Positions 11,425 to 23,975 are shown, counted from the stretch's first letter. The stretch: DNA of 64,000 bases from Siphlonurus alternatus (GCA_949825025.1 OX463785.1:8225979-8289978), one strand, 5' to 3'. Numbers and translations: made by a program. The notes: generated by a model from the letters alone, not told the origin.

Positions 11425-13779
11425 ATGAATAGAAGCCACCAATCCGTTCTCTCACAATTATCACCAATTTTATATTATGCTCGATTTCACGGAATATTAC
11501 CGTTTACAAACTTGAATTATAAAAACAATCGCATCAAATCTACAAAATGTTTTCTTATAATTTCAATTATATGCATTTTAATAATATTTTCTTCTCTTTG
11601 TACCGATTTGATTACTTCATTTTATAACATTATTCAATCTAAGTTATCAGTATCTCAATTAATTCCGGGTGTAGTAATTAATATATCACGCACTTTAGTA
11701 TTATTTACAAGTATTACACTTATAAATTTAATTCCTAGAATTGTACATTTAACTGAATACTTTATCGTAAATTTTGATAAAGTTGACATATTAATAAGAA
11801 ATCAACATGACAGATACAAAATTGTATTAAATTATGTAGTTTACTGCGTTATATATCAAGTAATGTATCATTCATTCTTGGGGGTTGTATTTGGAGTTTA
11901 TAATTTCTCACGTGGTTTTACAATTTTATCAACACTATTACTATCTGTTGTCGAGGCTGGTGAAAATTTCTTTGTTGTACTATGTTTGGAGTTGACACAT
12001 CGAATCCAATGTCTAAATAATATCTTATATAAATTAAGAGAAATCAATAAATATAGAACATCTGAAATTGAAAAATTGAGGTCTGCTTTTTTAAAATTAT
12101 CTCAAGTTCAAATGAAATTGCAAAGAAATTTTTCACCGATGTTGTTTTTTGATTTATTTCAAATTTTCGTGTATTTAGTATCGGTGTTAAGTTTAATAAT
12201 TTCCGAAGTAGAAAAATCACGAGGAACCTGGTCCATTGTTTCTGTTCTTTCTATTATATCAACAAGCCTTGTCATTAGATTCGTGCTACTGACAAAAGCG
12301 TGTGATGGTGTTAAGATTGAGGTAAGATTCATTTATTGTTTAAATTGTTTTTCATATAATTTTCAATATTTTTTTTTTGTAACATGATTTGCTTATTTTT
12401 CAAAATATAGATTTTCTTTTCCTAAATTATATCCTTTGCATTTATTTTTTATTTTACATGATTAAATTACATTACAATAATAGAAATAATAATTCAGTAA
12501 TAATGATATATTATGTATTTTCAACCTTGTTATTACAAACACGTAGATTTTAAAACAAAATTGAATGAAGATTTAAAACAGATTTACTTATAATAATTGT
12601 CAAAGATACTTCAAATTATAGAACAAAAATTTTAATCAGATTATTATTTTTTTTTACATTCAGTCAATCAACTAATGCAGTACAGTCGTCGCCTCGGAAA
12701 ATTTCCCTTTGCGGTCTTTCTAACCACCATGCTCCGTAAGACTAACACAGGGTGATTAACAAGTGGGAAATTTTCTAATGCGACGAGTGTACATATAAGA
12801 TATATTTTTAGCCAATGTTGATGATAAATGTTACCTCTCAATGCTTCTAGGCAGAGCGCACGACCATCGAGGCACATCGTTTGTTGGGACGAACTAAACA
12901 CTTCGATAACAACACGTCTCGTAACGTAATATTTTATGTTAATTGTTTGGCTTCATATTTTTTTAAATATAAAATATTTTAAAATTCCATTTTTTTATAT
13001 TAATATATATTTTTTTATAAAATATTATTATATTTCAAGGTAAATTAAAAATTATATAAGAAGTGTTTATGCCTTACAGGTCCACGCATTTGTAGCCGTT
13101 GTCAAGTCGAACAAACTACACTTCTCAGCTTGCGGGATGTTCACTATTGACTTGCAGCTTCTTTTTTTGGTAAATAAAAGTTTTAATTTTATCATCGTGT
13201 TGTCCAAACTATCTGTTTTTTTTTTAAATATAAAGTTTACATAAACAGGCATATTATATTGTATTATATAGAGCTGATTTCTGTTTATGTTTACGTGAGG
13301 CGGGAGAGGGGTTTCCCTATAATAATACATTGCAAAGGAGGCGCAGGAGGGAGGGAAAAGAGAAAGTTTTGGCAGGCCAGACTATACGGTGAGCATAGGC
13401 AAAATGACGAAAAAAATTATAAAAAATACTTTTAACGGTTTTTTGGCGGTGATATTTTTTTTATGAGTTATATCGTGTACTGTTAAAGTATTATTGAAGT
13501 ATTTAAACTTGATTTATTTTATTAAGTTAAGTAAAAAATTATTGAACACTTTGTTTATATGCTAGTCCGTGCATTCTGGCCCTCCTCGCGTGACGTCAGC
13601 GCAATCCCCTCTATTGCCTGAGTTTTTTATTATTGCTAACATTGACGTAAAATTACCAATTTGCTAATTACTGTGCCGTCACCATGTTATAATAATGAGG
13701 CGCTGGTTTCATTTTTCAGGCATTTGGTGCTGTGACGAATTACGTCTTCATCATCACCCAGATCGCTCTCAGCAATTAG
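11425..13779 (+). CDS. Gustatory receptor Gr C (7tm_7), four exons
   Basis: Exons are 11425-12321, 12851-12925, 13080-13169 and 13720-13779 (373 codons), all phase 0. The N terminus has the group motif LSQLSPILYYARFHGILPF (residues 10-28). Membrane segments lie near 41-62, 80-103, 131-155, 165-190, 236-258 and 270-290, with the last in exon 4. Conserved blocks are VLCLELTHRIQCLNNIL in exon 1, AERTTIEAHRLLGR in exon 2, FSACGMFTIDLQLLF in exon 3 and TNYVFIITQI in exon 4. Gr D is its closest relative and shares its leader. A foldback element begins at the base after the stop codon, so the 3' UTR must be element-derived. Predicted taste receptor subunit in the sensory neuron membrane; ligand unknown. 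Confidence 0.9.
12681..12791. repeat. MITE family H, copy 2, in Gr C intron 1
   Basis: Termini are TACAGTCGTCGCCTCGGAAAA and its approximate complement ending in CGACGAGTGTA. The GGAAAATTTCCC arms are shared with 5167-5286. Confidence 0.65.
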
Positions 13780-14249
13780 AATGGACGTCTGCATGAAAAT
13801 TGTTATTAAAGAAATGAATAGAGGGTATCAAATTATGCTACTTTCAATTTTTTTATAATTTTTTTTTTTTTTTTGAGACCCAGAACTATTTTTAAATAAT
13901 TATTGAAAGTGCGACCACGCTCCCTGGAGGCGTTAATAGGCGTCTAGTCTCCATCTTTTTTTTATTAAGGATTCAGGGGTGCCAACTTAACTTACAGAAC
14001 TTTCAATTACTATTTAAAAATAGTTCCGAGACTTAAAAAAATGTAAGAAAAAATAGAATAGCATGGCATAATTTGGTATACCCTCTATTCATTTCTGCAA
14101 TTCCTAACACAAGGCCATAGCCGCCTCTTTTCCTATACCAATCCTTCCTATATTGTTGTTAATACTGTTGTTAAGTTTAAATGCTTACACCAATAGCAGA
14201 ATATGCTGTAGTAAGCTAACATTGTATTTTTCATGCAGGTTGTCCATTC
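13780..14249. repeat. Foldback element family F, copy 1, abutting the Gr C stop codon
   Basis: Outer arms are GAATGGAC...TGCATGAAAA (left) and TTTTCATGCAGGTTGTCCATTC (right). Inner arms are GAAATGAATAGAGGGTA and TACCCTCTATTCATTTC, around AACTATTTTTAAATAATTATTGAAAGT and its complement. A 3' SINE fragment (14101-14236) splits the right arm. Other copies are at 15372-15638, 36285-36705, 43880-44020 (fragment) and 57674-58008. Confidence 0.7.
14101..14236 (+). mobile_element. 3' fragment of the tRNA-headed SINE
   Basis: CCTAACACAAGGCCATAGCCGCC through AATGCTTACACCAATAGCAGAATATG to AAGCTAACATTGTA is nearly identical to 3015-3136. The 5' head and first part of the body are missing. It lies inside the right arm of the family F element. 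Confidence 0.75.
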
Positions 14250-14725
14250 TTTCCTTTCACCAAGCTGCTTGCCGATCAGAAGACACCATAAAATGTAATA
14301 GTTTCTTTAAAATAAAAAAGTGTAAGAGAGGTTTTGAATACAGTTAAATTTTTGTTGATTTGTTTAGTGCAGTAATATATTTACATAAGATTACATATAA
14401 GATGATATGTGCATTTAGTTAATACTGTATAAATTAGTTATAACATGTTTTAAATTTTTTAGTACTGCCTGCTGATATTTTTGTTTTAGCGCATAAGTTT
14501 AAAATTTGAATTTTTTATGTGCTTTTCAACATGTTGAATATTAATTACTATAAACATATTTTAAACCTTAACTTTGTATGTATCCTTAATACTTATACGG
14601 TTAAAAATTGTGCATATAATATACTGTTACAAAGGTTTGTACATGGAAGTTAATAAAGTAAGAAAACAAATCTGAGTATATTTTATTTACATCGTTATGA
14701 TAATTAATAATTTTGGAAGACATAA

Positions 14726-14938
14726 GGTGGATTTTCATGAGCGACAACGACGACGCGGCGCGATTTGACGTAAAAGCTGCGAAATCGTATGCGGTGGCGA
14801 ATTCGCCGGTAATCGCGTCAATTACGATGCTCTTTTTCTTTTAATCGCCAAATATGGCCGCCAATGGATGTTATAGCATTGCAAGTGCGCTTTATTCGCG
14901 TCGCGTCGCAGGCTGGAAATCGCTCATGAAAATCCACG
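14726..14938. repeat. MITE family I, copy 1
   Basis: Terminal inverted repeats are GTGGATTTTCATGAGCGA and TCGCTCATGAAAATCCAC. The interior is unusually GC- and CpG-rich for this window. Copy 2 (15133-15349) is a diverged relative in the opposite orientation. Confidence 0.65.
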
Positions 14939-15132
14939 TATACAGTTCAACAAACTGAAGATTTCTACCCGAAATAGCCGAAAATGAGAGGTCTCTGAAC
15001 TTTCTGGTACAATTTTAAACCTGAAACTTTGCCGAGTGGTTAAATTAAGGAATTTCAACCTCTGCAAAATCTTAAGTTTTATGTTCATAGTTCAAACAAA
15101 ACCCATCCACATTCGTCAACTTTCAGTAGTAA

Positions 15133-15349
15133 TAAAGGCAGATACACACGGCGATTTTTATCATGCGACGCGAGGCGAATAATGCGTATTTGCTGTGACA
15201 TCCATTTGCAGCCATATTAGACAACTGAAAAAGAGCATCGATAATGAAAGCGATATTCGCCGCTGCAACCAGGCTGGCGAATTCGGTCGTCGCATAGGAT
15301 TTCACAGCTTTTGAGTCAAAATCATGTCGCCATGTGGATCAGCCTTTAC
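15133..15349. repeat. MITE family I, copy 2 (inverted relative to copy 1)
   Basis: The reverse complement of copy 1 aligns along its length. Shared blocks include AAAAAGAGCATCG, the GGCGAATTCG block, and the (A/G)GATTTC(A/G)CAGCTTTT segment. Ends are TAAAGGCAGATACACACGGCGA and the complement of AGTAAAGGCTGATCCACATGGCGAC. Confidence 0.6.
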
Positions 15350-15371
15350 TCTTTTGTTTGTTTAACTAGTT

Positions 15372-15638
15372 TTAAAATTATGTTACTATGATTTTTTTTT
15401 TTTAGTCCCGGATTTATTTTTAAAAATTATTGAAAGTTCTTCAAGTTTTATTGGTCCCCCTGGCTCCAATAAAAAGAGTAGAGCCTAAACACCTCCAGTG
15501 GGCGTGGCCGCACTTTCAATAATATTTTAAAACTAGTTCTCGGACTAAAAAAATGTAAAAAAAAATTGGAGTATGTAATAATTTGGCAGCCTCTGTTCAT
15601 TTCTGCAAAAAAATTGTAATGCATGCAAATTGTCAATT
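15372..15638. repeat. Foldback element family F, copy 2 (left end truncated)
   Basis: It contains the GAAAGT...GGTCCCCCTGG / CCAGTGGGCGTGGCCGCACTTTC centre, the CCTCTGTTCATTTCTGCAA inner arm and the ATGCATGCAAATTGTCAATT outer arm. The left outer arm is missing. Confidence 0.55.
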
Positions 15639-15777
15639 GAAAATGTTTTTGAAGGTTCAGGGGTAGTAGAATTAGTAAATTTAATAGAAAGAAATAAAAT
15701 TTTTGTATCTTTACATTAAATATTCCTAACTATTGACATTTCAGAAGAGATAATCGCCTTTTTCTCCTTTTCGTATC

Positions 15778-16187
15778 ATATAGGGTAGCGTCACAAGATT
15801 GTTGGGTTGCCTGCTTAATAGGATAATGACCTGACGGTTACCTCCCCTCTCTTCCCCTACTGAAGAGCAACAGTACGCGTAAAAACATTGAAATAAAAAT
15901 AGAAACATTGATCTTGTTGACACCTGTGATTATTTAAGGACACAAAAATGTAGCTGGTGTATTCTTTATAAACTATATAGCAGATGATATGAATACGATA
16001 TAAATGTAATAATTGCCATCTATAATTTATAATTAAATTTTTTCTACATTTTCTATTTTTTTTTCAATATATGCTTTTGTTGCATACTGTTGTTCTTCAG
16101 GAGGGGAAGGGAGGGGAGGTAAACATCAGGCCGTTATCCTGTAAGCAGGCAGCCCAACAATCTAGTGGCGATACCCTATACATGTAT
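15778..16187. repeat. Widely spaced inverted repeat (two arms of about 100 bases)
   Basis: The left arm 15778-15877 (TATAGGGTAGCGTCACAAG through ACCTCCCCTCTCTTCCCC) is the complement of 16087-16187, with about 85-90 percent matching by eye. About 210 bases lie between. It could be two inverted copies of one element or a single foldback element. Confidence 0.6.
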
Positions 16188-16473
16188 AATATTATATACC
16201 ATTGTATATATTATGCACTTGTTTGTAGCTTAAATTGTCATATAGTTAAATATTAAAGATCATGATATGACCAGTTAGTTATATTATAAGTTTAATAATG
16301 CATCAACGTATATATATTTTTTCATAGCTATAGATGTCAAATATTTGAGACAGACAAAAGAGCCTTGAACTTGACAGATTGATATATGAAAAGAATATAA
16401 CATTTTATTATATTATCGTTGACATTTTTAATTGAATTAAATCAATGATATAACTTGTAAAATAAAAAGTTTT

Positions 16474-16496
16474 TCAGTAGATACGTGAGGGGCACT
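16474..16496 (+). promoter_or_regulatory. Conserved leader before Gr D
   Basis: TCAGTAGATACGTGAGGGGCACT precedes the ATG and matches the Gr C leader (11402-11424) in all but two or three bases. It may be an initiator or a splice acceptor followed by 5' UTR. See the Gr C leader for the alternatives. Confidence 0.3.
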
Positions 16497-18490
16497 ATGA
16501 ATACAGGGCATGAGTCAGTTCTCTCTCAATTGTCTCCAATTTTATATTATGCGAGACTTCATGGAATATTACCATTTACAAGTTTAAACTTTAGAAATAA
16601 TCGCATCAATTCTTCAAAATATGTGCTAATAATTTCTATAACATTTCTGTTACTTGTATTTTCATCCCTTGGTACTGATATGGTGTCAAATTTTGTACTT
16701 GTATTAAAATCTAAAATAACAATGGCTAACTTGACTACAGGTTTTGCACTCACAATATCACGAGCTGTGGTATTGTTCACAGGCATTTCAATTATAAATT
16801 TAATGCCAAGGCTTGTAAATTTAACAAAATATACTATCCAAAATTTTGATGAAGTTGATATATTAATAAAAAATCAACATAATAGATATAAAATTACATT
16901 AATTAAAGTAGTTTGCTTCTTTATATATCAAGTAATGTACCATTTATTCTTGGGATTTGTATTTGGAGTGTATAATTTATCACGAGGTTTTAAAATTTTA
17001 TCAACATTTATGACAACTATAATTGAAGCAATGGAAAATTTATTTTTTGTTATTTGTTTAGAGTTATCATATCGAATTCAATGTATAAATGATATTCTAT
17101 ATAAATCCAGAGAGACCAATATTTGTCTAACTGAGAAGCAAATTGAAAATTTGAGATACGCACTTTTGATTTTATCTGATGTTCAAGTGACGCTGCAAAG
17201 AAATCTATCAATGTTTTTTTTTTTTTGATCTGTCTCAAATTTTTATGTATTTGGTTTCGGTTTTAATTTTAACTATATCCCATATCAGCAATTCGCAAGC
17301 AACCTTGTCCATGTTTTTGGTATTTTTGATAATATCTTCAAGTCTTGCCATGAGATTCGTGCTTCTGACAAAAGGGTGTGATTCTGTAAAATTTGAGGTA
17401 AGTTAAATTTTTTTATATAATGATATTTCAAGCTAAGCATTCTAAATCTGGTATTTCATTAAAATATAATATGAAATATACTGCATGTATTGCTTAATTA
17501 TTGAACCTAAGAAATACAAAGCAAGACAACTGAAATTTGCAAGAAAGATTACTTTTTAGTTCAGTGATATGAAGTTAAGTGTTGCCAGAAAGTGTATTTG
17601 CTTTGACCAAACTTCAGGCAAACTTTAAGCAAAAGTTAAATATTACATATAATGATTCTAGGCAGAACGCACTACGGTCGAGGCAATTCGTTTACTGGGA
17701 AGATCCAAAAACTTCGATAACAACACGTCTCGAAATGTAATTCTTTATTTTATATTATTCATTTTTTTTTCTAGTTTTTTCATTTAAAATTTTTAATATA
17801 TATTATTTAAATTATTAGCTTCAATGGTTAAATTTACACTTTTCTTAACATAAATGTTAACATTATATGTTAAAGAATGTGTATGTCAATTTAAATCACA
17901 ATTTACTTATCATGTTAACAGATCCACTCATTTGTAGCTGTCGTCAAGTCCAATAAGTTTCTCTTCTCAGCTTGCGGGTTGTTCAACATAGACTTGCAGC
18001 TTTTCTTTTTGGTGAGTTTATAGTTGTTCGATAAATTAGGTAAGGATACTGGAGGGCATTCACAAAGCACTAACCCCCACTTTATAGCCTCAATTTTTAT
18101 CCCTGGTGCTAAACATGGTGCTAAACTATGAGCTTAACATGGCTAAAATGAGGCTAAAATGGGAGTTAAAGTGCTTTGTGAATGCCCCCCAATGTGTCCT
18201 TAAGTCACAAACTTATTGTTTTATAAGAAATACTATGAACGAGTTTGGATTATTATTTTTTTTCTCGTCTGTTGATTGTTTTCAAAAGACTATTTTTCGA
18301 TAAAAATTTTCATCACTTTTATTATGAGAGCGAAAATTAATGCAGAATTATGATCATTAAATTGTGATAGTAGTTATAAATATATTATAATTTTACTACT
18401 AAATCACTAAGTAAATATGATTCGTTTCAGGCATTTGGTGCTGCTACAAACTACATTTTTATCATCACCCAGATTATTGTCAACCATTGA
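16497..18490 (+). CDS. Gustatory receptor Gr D with a one-base frameshift in exon 1
   Basis: Exons are 16497-17397, 17662-17736, 17922-18011 and 18431-18490. Exon 1 is 901 bases, one more than a multiple of three. At 17214-17226 a run of 13 T follows ATG, where the relatives' pattern (SMF-[LF]-[LF]-F-D-L) needs 12. As written the frame hits TGA at 17226-17228. With one T fewer it would continue to a normal 374-residue Gr. The start is the ATG at 16497, not the in-frame GTG upstream. Motifs are intact: LSQLSPILYYARLHGILPF, VICLELSYRIQCIN, AERTTVEAIRLLGRSKNF, FSACGLFNIDLQLFF and TNYIFIITQI. AATAAA occurs at 18611. A homopolymer sequencing error and a very young null allele are both possible. 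Confidence 0.85.
18052..18190. repeat. MITE family E, copy 1, in Gr D intron 3
   Basis: Palindrome with arms GGGCATTCACAAAGCACT and AAAGTGCTTTGTGAATGCCC and the inner motif GCTAAACATGGTGCTAAAC. It is related to 21252-21468. Confidence 0.7.
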
Positions 18491-19760
18491 TTAAGTCTCT
18501 GAATGCATCCTGTTCACCAGAGAAAAATTACAGTTTATTGGTTTTATTTTCAAACCTAACAAATCTTTACACATAAAAAACAGAAATGCAATGAGACTGC
18601 TTAATTTATGAATAAAGAAAAATGTTAAATAGTTATACATTTTTATATTAATAATGTATCAAGATCAGTAATTTACAGTATATTTATTTAATTTGGTTTT
18701 TAACCTTTTTTAATTCATAAAAAAATGTTAGTAGATAATAACATTAGAAATTTAAAGGGAATTTTTATTAGTCAAAGTTGTATTTATTTAAATTATTTAC
18801 AGAAAGCAGCTTCTAATTTGAAAATTTCTTCAAAAGTTTATTATTAGTTTTGTCCTATGATATTATCATCAGATTTATTTTAATCAGTTTAATTGGAAAC
18901 TGAATGCAAAATTTCAACAAATTATTTATAAAATAATAAAACTGAATATAATTAAACATTATGTTATTAAGGGATTGTTGAATTTGTTGTGTGTAATTAA
19001 ATAAAAAATAATTATATTGTCTAGCATAATTGCATAATTCAGCAAGAAGCATATTTTTTTTAGAATGTGATAGCACTATTAGATCATATTCTGAAAATGG
19101 ACAGCACATTTTTTTTTTGCACACATTTAATTTTTTTCAGGTTTGAAATAAATTTGTAATTTATTTAGTATCGTAAATTTATTTTCCCCCTCTTAAACAA
19201 ATAATTTAGTTATATTAATACTATAAAATAAATATTAATTGAGCAAAATCAACGTAATACATTACTATAAAAGTGGACAATGGGTGCCATGTGATTAAAA
19301 AAGTGAATCCTATTTACTATAGTAAGTGTTCAGTTACCCAAAATAAATCATAAATAATAATAATATGATATCATTCATTCTTATATAATTACGGTAATTA
19401 TGTTATAAATGCTATCGAATAATGAGATTTGATATTTGATGTATAACATCCATTAGTGACCATATTTGTGGATTATAACCGCAAATAAATATTATTATAA
19501 TTAATCGCAACACAACAAGTAAACTTGAAACAGGTATTTCAAGACAGGCTCGTCATAATTTAGTTGGAGCAGCTTTTCAAGTGCCTCCACATTCAATTGA
19601 AGGAGTTTCGATTTAATCATTGTAATTATAATAATTAATCCATATATAATATTACAATTATTTTAAGTACATTATATCGATGAATGTAGATATTAAGTAA
19701 TTGATATTACACATAAAACCAACACGTCTCTTCTAAAAGTTAACATACGACATAGTAAGA
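18491..19760. other. Intergenic region between Gr D and Gr E
   Basis: AT-rich. Apart from the likely poly(A) signal of Gr D near 18611, I see no gene, SINE or MITE. Confidence 0.5.
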
Positions 19761-22700
19761 ATGAGCAGCAGATCAAAATCCATTGTTTCACAGTGGTCAC
19801 CAATTTTGTACCTCGCACGACTTCATGGAATATTACCGTTTGCAAAATTGGACTATAAACACAACCGTGTCATATCTTCAAAATTTTCTTACGCTCTTTC
19901 CATTTCATTTTTTTCATTTGTATTTTTGTCCGTGTGCATTGAATTTATAGAAGGATTATTTAATGCACATAATCAATCAAAAATACCAGCCATTTCAGCT
20001 GCATACATTGCAGTATTTGTTTCACATATAGCACTAATATTTACAGGGATTACGTTGTTAATTTTGATCCCAAAATTTATAAATTTAATTGAATATATTA
20101 TTCATAGCTTCGATAAAGTGGACAAATTAATTTTAAATAATATAATAAGATATAAAACCATAGCATGTTTCGTCACTACTTGTACTGCATCTCAAATTTT
20201 TTATCACTCACTTTTGCAAACTGTCTTTGGCGTTTATAATTTTTCACGAGGTTTCAAAATTTTATCTCAATTTTTTCCATCTATTATTCAAATTATTGAA
20301 AATTTATTTTTTATAATTTGTTTAGAATTATCATTTCGAATTAAACACATTAATAATACAATACGAAACTCAAGAGAGATTAATAATTACAGTTCTTTAA
20401 ATGAAAACCAAATTAAAAATTTGAGGTTGGCGTTTTTAACTTTATCCCAAGTTCATGGAAAGTTACAAAGTAGTTTCTCGATGTTTTTATTGTTTGATTT
20501 GTCCCAAATGTTCTTTCAAGTGTTGTCCATGTTAATTCTGGCCATATTTAAAGTGTCAATGACTCTCAACCCAACATCCAGTGCGTCTATGGTACTTGTG
20601 TACCTCTTTGTGTTTACAAGCATTGTTATCAGGTTCATTTTATTGACGAAAGGGTGCGACTGTGTCAAGTTTGAGGTGAGTTTTCAATTATTTAATTATA
20701 TTTTCTTTACTTAACATTCTGTTTTCAATTTGATTAATTTTTATTGTAATTGAATTTTATTGTTTTTGATCATTTTTTTTTTATAAAAATCTACTTACAA
20801 GGAGACAGTACAATTCAAAATGTTTTAGAGCTGTAGATAAATAATTTAAAATGTATATTTTTTCTCGTTAGTTTTTATTCTTGTGATATAAATAAGTAAT
20901 TAAATTTAATATTTTTTTAGTATTTCTACAAAAATGTATATAATTATAACTCTATATATATTAGAATATATACAATAAAATAAATGTATTTAAATTTGAA
21001 ATTATAATTAAATAATTTCATAACATAAGGCCTTATGTTGTTGTCTTAGGTTGTTTTTATTGGCATGTACTTTGTTATTTCAAATCAAGAAATATTTATA
21101 CAGGTTGAATGCACATCAGCCGAGGCAGGTCGTTTGCAGGGAAGATCGAAATACTTTGATCTGGTCACTTCTCGTAACGTATGTAATTTATTTACTTACT
21201 TGACCTACCTGTTTAGATATAATACCTTTATGAATGATACAAAAATATGTATGGAAGTTGGGGTTAAAGTGCTTTGTGACTCCCTGTTGGGCATTCACAA
21301 AGCACTTTAACCCCAACTTTAGCCTCAAGGTTTATCCCTGGTACTAAACATGGTGCTAAACCAGGGACTAACCATGTTTAGCTCCTAGTGTAGCACCATG
21401 TTTAGTACCAGGGATAAAACTTGGGGCTAAACTAAAGTTGGAGTTAAAGTGCTTTATGAATGCCTCCCTCCCCCCCCCTATAGATGTTGCCTTTTTTATT
21501 TGATTTATTATTATTATTTTCTATAGCTAATTAATATATAATTATATATGAATGTATAAAGTTATAAATTTCTAGTTTAAATTATAAATATTTGCCTGAT
21601 TAGACTAATCGATGCAAAAAAAAAAATTATTTTTTTTTTTTTCATAAAAGTTCTTAATATTGTAAAGTGAATGTTAGCAGTGTATTTAAAATAGTACATT
21701 TTTTATTACTGAATTCAATAAAAGTATTTGAAAGAATTATATTAATAATATTACTCTATTTTATGTTAACAGATACATGCCTTTGCGTCCGCGGTCAAGT
21801 CAAATAAAATGCTCTTCTCAGCGTGTGGGTTGTTCAACATAGACCTGCAGCTTCTGTTCTTCGTAAGTAATTGCTGTTCAATCAATATAGTTTTATTGTT
21901 TTCAGAGGGTTATTAAATTATAATTAATTTACACTTTTCTCACTATTAATATGAACCAAGTTAAAAGGATTCTTTTGTCTATTTCAAATTTATAAATTTC
22001 TATATAGGGAGTTTTATTGTACTAATTTTTTGTTATAAAAGAATAATTTTGATTATTATATTAATTTTATGGAAAATAGTTTTAAATATTGTTTGGATAA
22101 ATGGTAAGGATCCATCTTGACGTCACCAACCCTTTGTCCTCCCATTTACTTTCAAAAAAAGATTGGGCGCATGTAAGATCCTATATACGGAGCAATTTTT
22201 TGATCGCTAATTGTTAACCCTCTATAAGTTGTTAGCAAATTTAAAATCACGTATTGGCACTAGCCTTTTATGTTTGCTGCTATAAAAATGTTATTATTTG
22301 CCTTGGGTCAGTTTAATTAAAGAGCATCTAAAGAATTTCACGGAAGTAGTGTTTGACTTCGAGCCGAAAAAACGTGCGCAGAAGGGTTGCGCGCCGATGC
22401 GCGGTGATTGTAGCCTTGTAGCAGAAGTCAGAAGTCAAAATCAGCAAACGAACATGGCGACTATATATAAGTTTTCTGGTGGATGCTTACCATTAATTAT
22501 TTTTAGAAAAGGTGATGTTATTTAGAATTTTTATTTATTTTATATAACAATTGACATGATCCATGCTGTACAGCCTATATATGATGAAAATAAAAATTTG
22601 AATAAAAAAATACGAAATACAATTTAAATATTTTCTAACCTCTTAATATAATTATTATTATAATATAAATTACCATTATTATATTATTTAATTTTTGTTT

Positions 22701-22763
22701 CAGGCTTTTGGTGCTGCCACGAACTATATTTTCATCATCTCTCAAATTGTGGTGACCACTTAG
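19761..22763 (+). CDS. Gustatory receptor Gr E (7tm_7), four exons
   Basis: Exons are 19761-20675, 21104-21178, 21773-21862 and 22704-22763 (379 codons), all phase 0. The N terminus reads IVSQWSPILYLARLHGILPF (residues 8-27). Note the W where its relatives have L. Exon 1 carries IICLELSFRIKHIN and LTLSQVHGKLQSSFSMFLLF blocks and ends LLTKGCDCVKFE. Exon 2 is VECTSAEAGRLQGR..., exon 3 has FSACGLFNIDLQLLFF, and exon 4 ends TNYIFIISQIVVTT. Its closest relative is Gr F, which shares the HGKL block, the KGCDCVKFE exon end and a nearly identical second half of exon 3. AATAAA is at 22819. Intron 2 holds a family E MITE. Predicted taste receptor channel subunit; ligand unknown. Confidence 0.9.
21252..21468. 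repeat. MITE family E, copy 2 plus a partial inverted copy, in Gr E intron 2
   Basis: A full palindrome (21289-21468) runs from GGGCATTCACAAAGCACTTT to its complement, with the inner GGTACTAAACATGGTGCTAAA repeated in inverted form. Its left side abuts another terminal piece (21252-21288, GTTGGGGTTAAAGTGCTTTGTGA), so two copies met end to end. Confidence 0.7.
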
Positions 22764-23975
22764 TTTGTTAAGTTAATTTTTCTTTATCAAATTCCTATAT
22801 GAAAACTTAATGAACAAAAATAAAAATTGTTTCAGTTTTATTTGTAAATACATACTTAAATAAATTATTCATTAAATTTAATTATTATTATTAAATAATA
22901 TTTAAATAGATTTTATAACTTTGGTTAATACTAAAAAAGGGAATATAGTAAAGATTATATTACTGTCAGAAAATGTATTTATATATAACCACATCAATGA
23001 AGAAAGTAAAGTATATGCAATATATTTAACTATTGCCAGTACTCGAGTAATAAAATAAATAAGTTTAATAAATTCATATATGTAATTCGTGTCTAATCGT
23101 AAGACAGTAGAAAGAAAGTGAATACAAATTTTCAGGAAAAATAGAAACCTCACTCAAGTTGCTCTTTTCACGTTTAGCGAAATATTGTAGTGAAATTGTT
23201 TTGGCTTCTACAAGGTTGGAGCGTCAAAATGTCGTTTTCGGCTTATGAAAGATAAATATAATAATAGATTTATACAAACATCCTATTCAATTTACCCATT
23301 TTGGTTTCCATTTTAAAATTAATCTCCCTGAAGGGAAATGCTGACTGCCATGCCTAGAGAAGGGTCACTAAAAATTTTAAGTGCTGCGTTGAATTGTTTG
23401 TACTTAAAATAACATTTTTTATCGTTTCTGATGCTTTGAAATATTTTTTTCTATCCTGACGACTTATGATTTAAACATGATCTTTGAATTTACGTCACAT
23501 TAAAAGCATTTATAATATTCATATCCATTATATATCCATTCATTCCATTATTATATCCATTCATTATTGAAAACATTTATGGTGTCCAAATACATGTCAT
23601 CTTTTTCATATTGCAAAGGTGACAATATATTATGCAAAATAAAAGTGATATCAATTATTTTCAAGTATTATTAGGCTATAAATAATTAATATCTAAACCC
23701 TCTATATACATTCTATTTATAAAATAACAATGAATAATTAATTAAATGAAATTGAATTAGTACATTAAGGAAAATAAATTCTAAATTTACTTAATGAATT
23801 ATATTTATAAATTCATCATCATTTCAACGACATTGTAAAATTATTCAATATAGTATCAAGTACATAATATCGAAGCACGTATACCAAATTTTCACATTAA
23901 GAAATTGAATCGACATAAATATTACCCATAAAAATGAAAATAGTCTTTCATTACTTAACATACTACACAGCAAGC
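22764..23975. other. Intergenic region between Gr E and Gr F
   Basis: AT-rich. A short motif (ATTCATATCCATTATATATCC) is repeated around 23518-23575. The last 50 bases resemble the Gr E leader (AACATAC.ACA..G.AAG.ATGAGC). No gene is visible. Confidence 0.5.

Noticed and set aside
22298..22525. 75-codon frame in Gr E intron 3 with GC-rich stretches
   Set aside because: It starts at TTG, has no family match and lies inside an intron. It may be an old repeat remnant.
23934..23975. Upstream in-frame ATG for Gr F
   Set aside because: These 42 bases align with the non-coding leader of Gr E, and the next ATG matches the starts of the other receptors.
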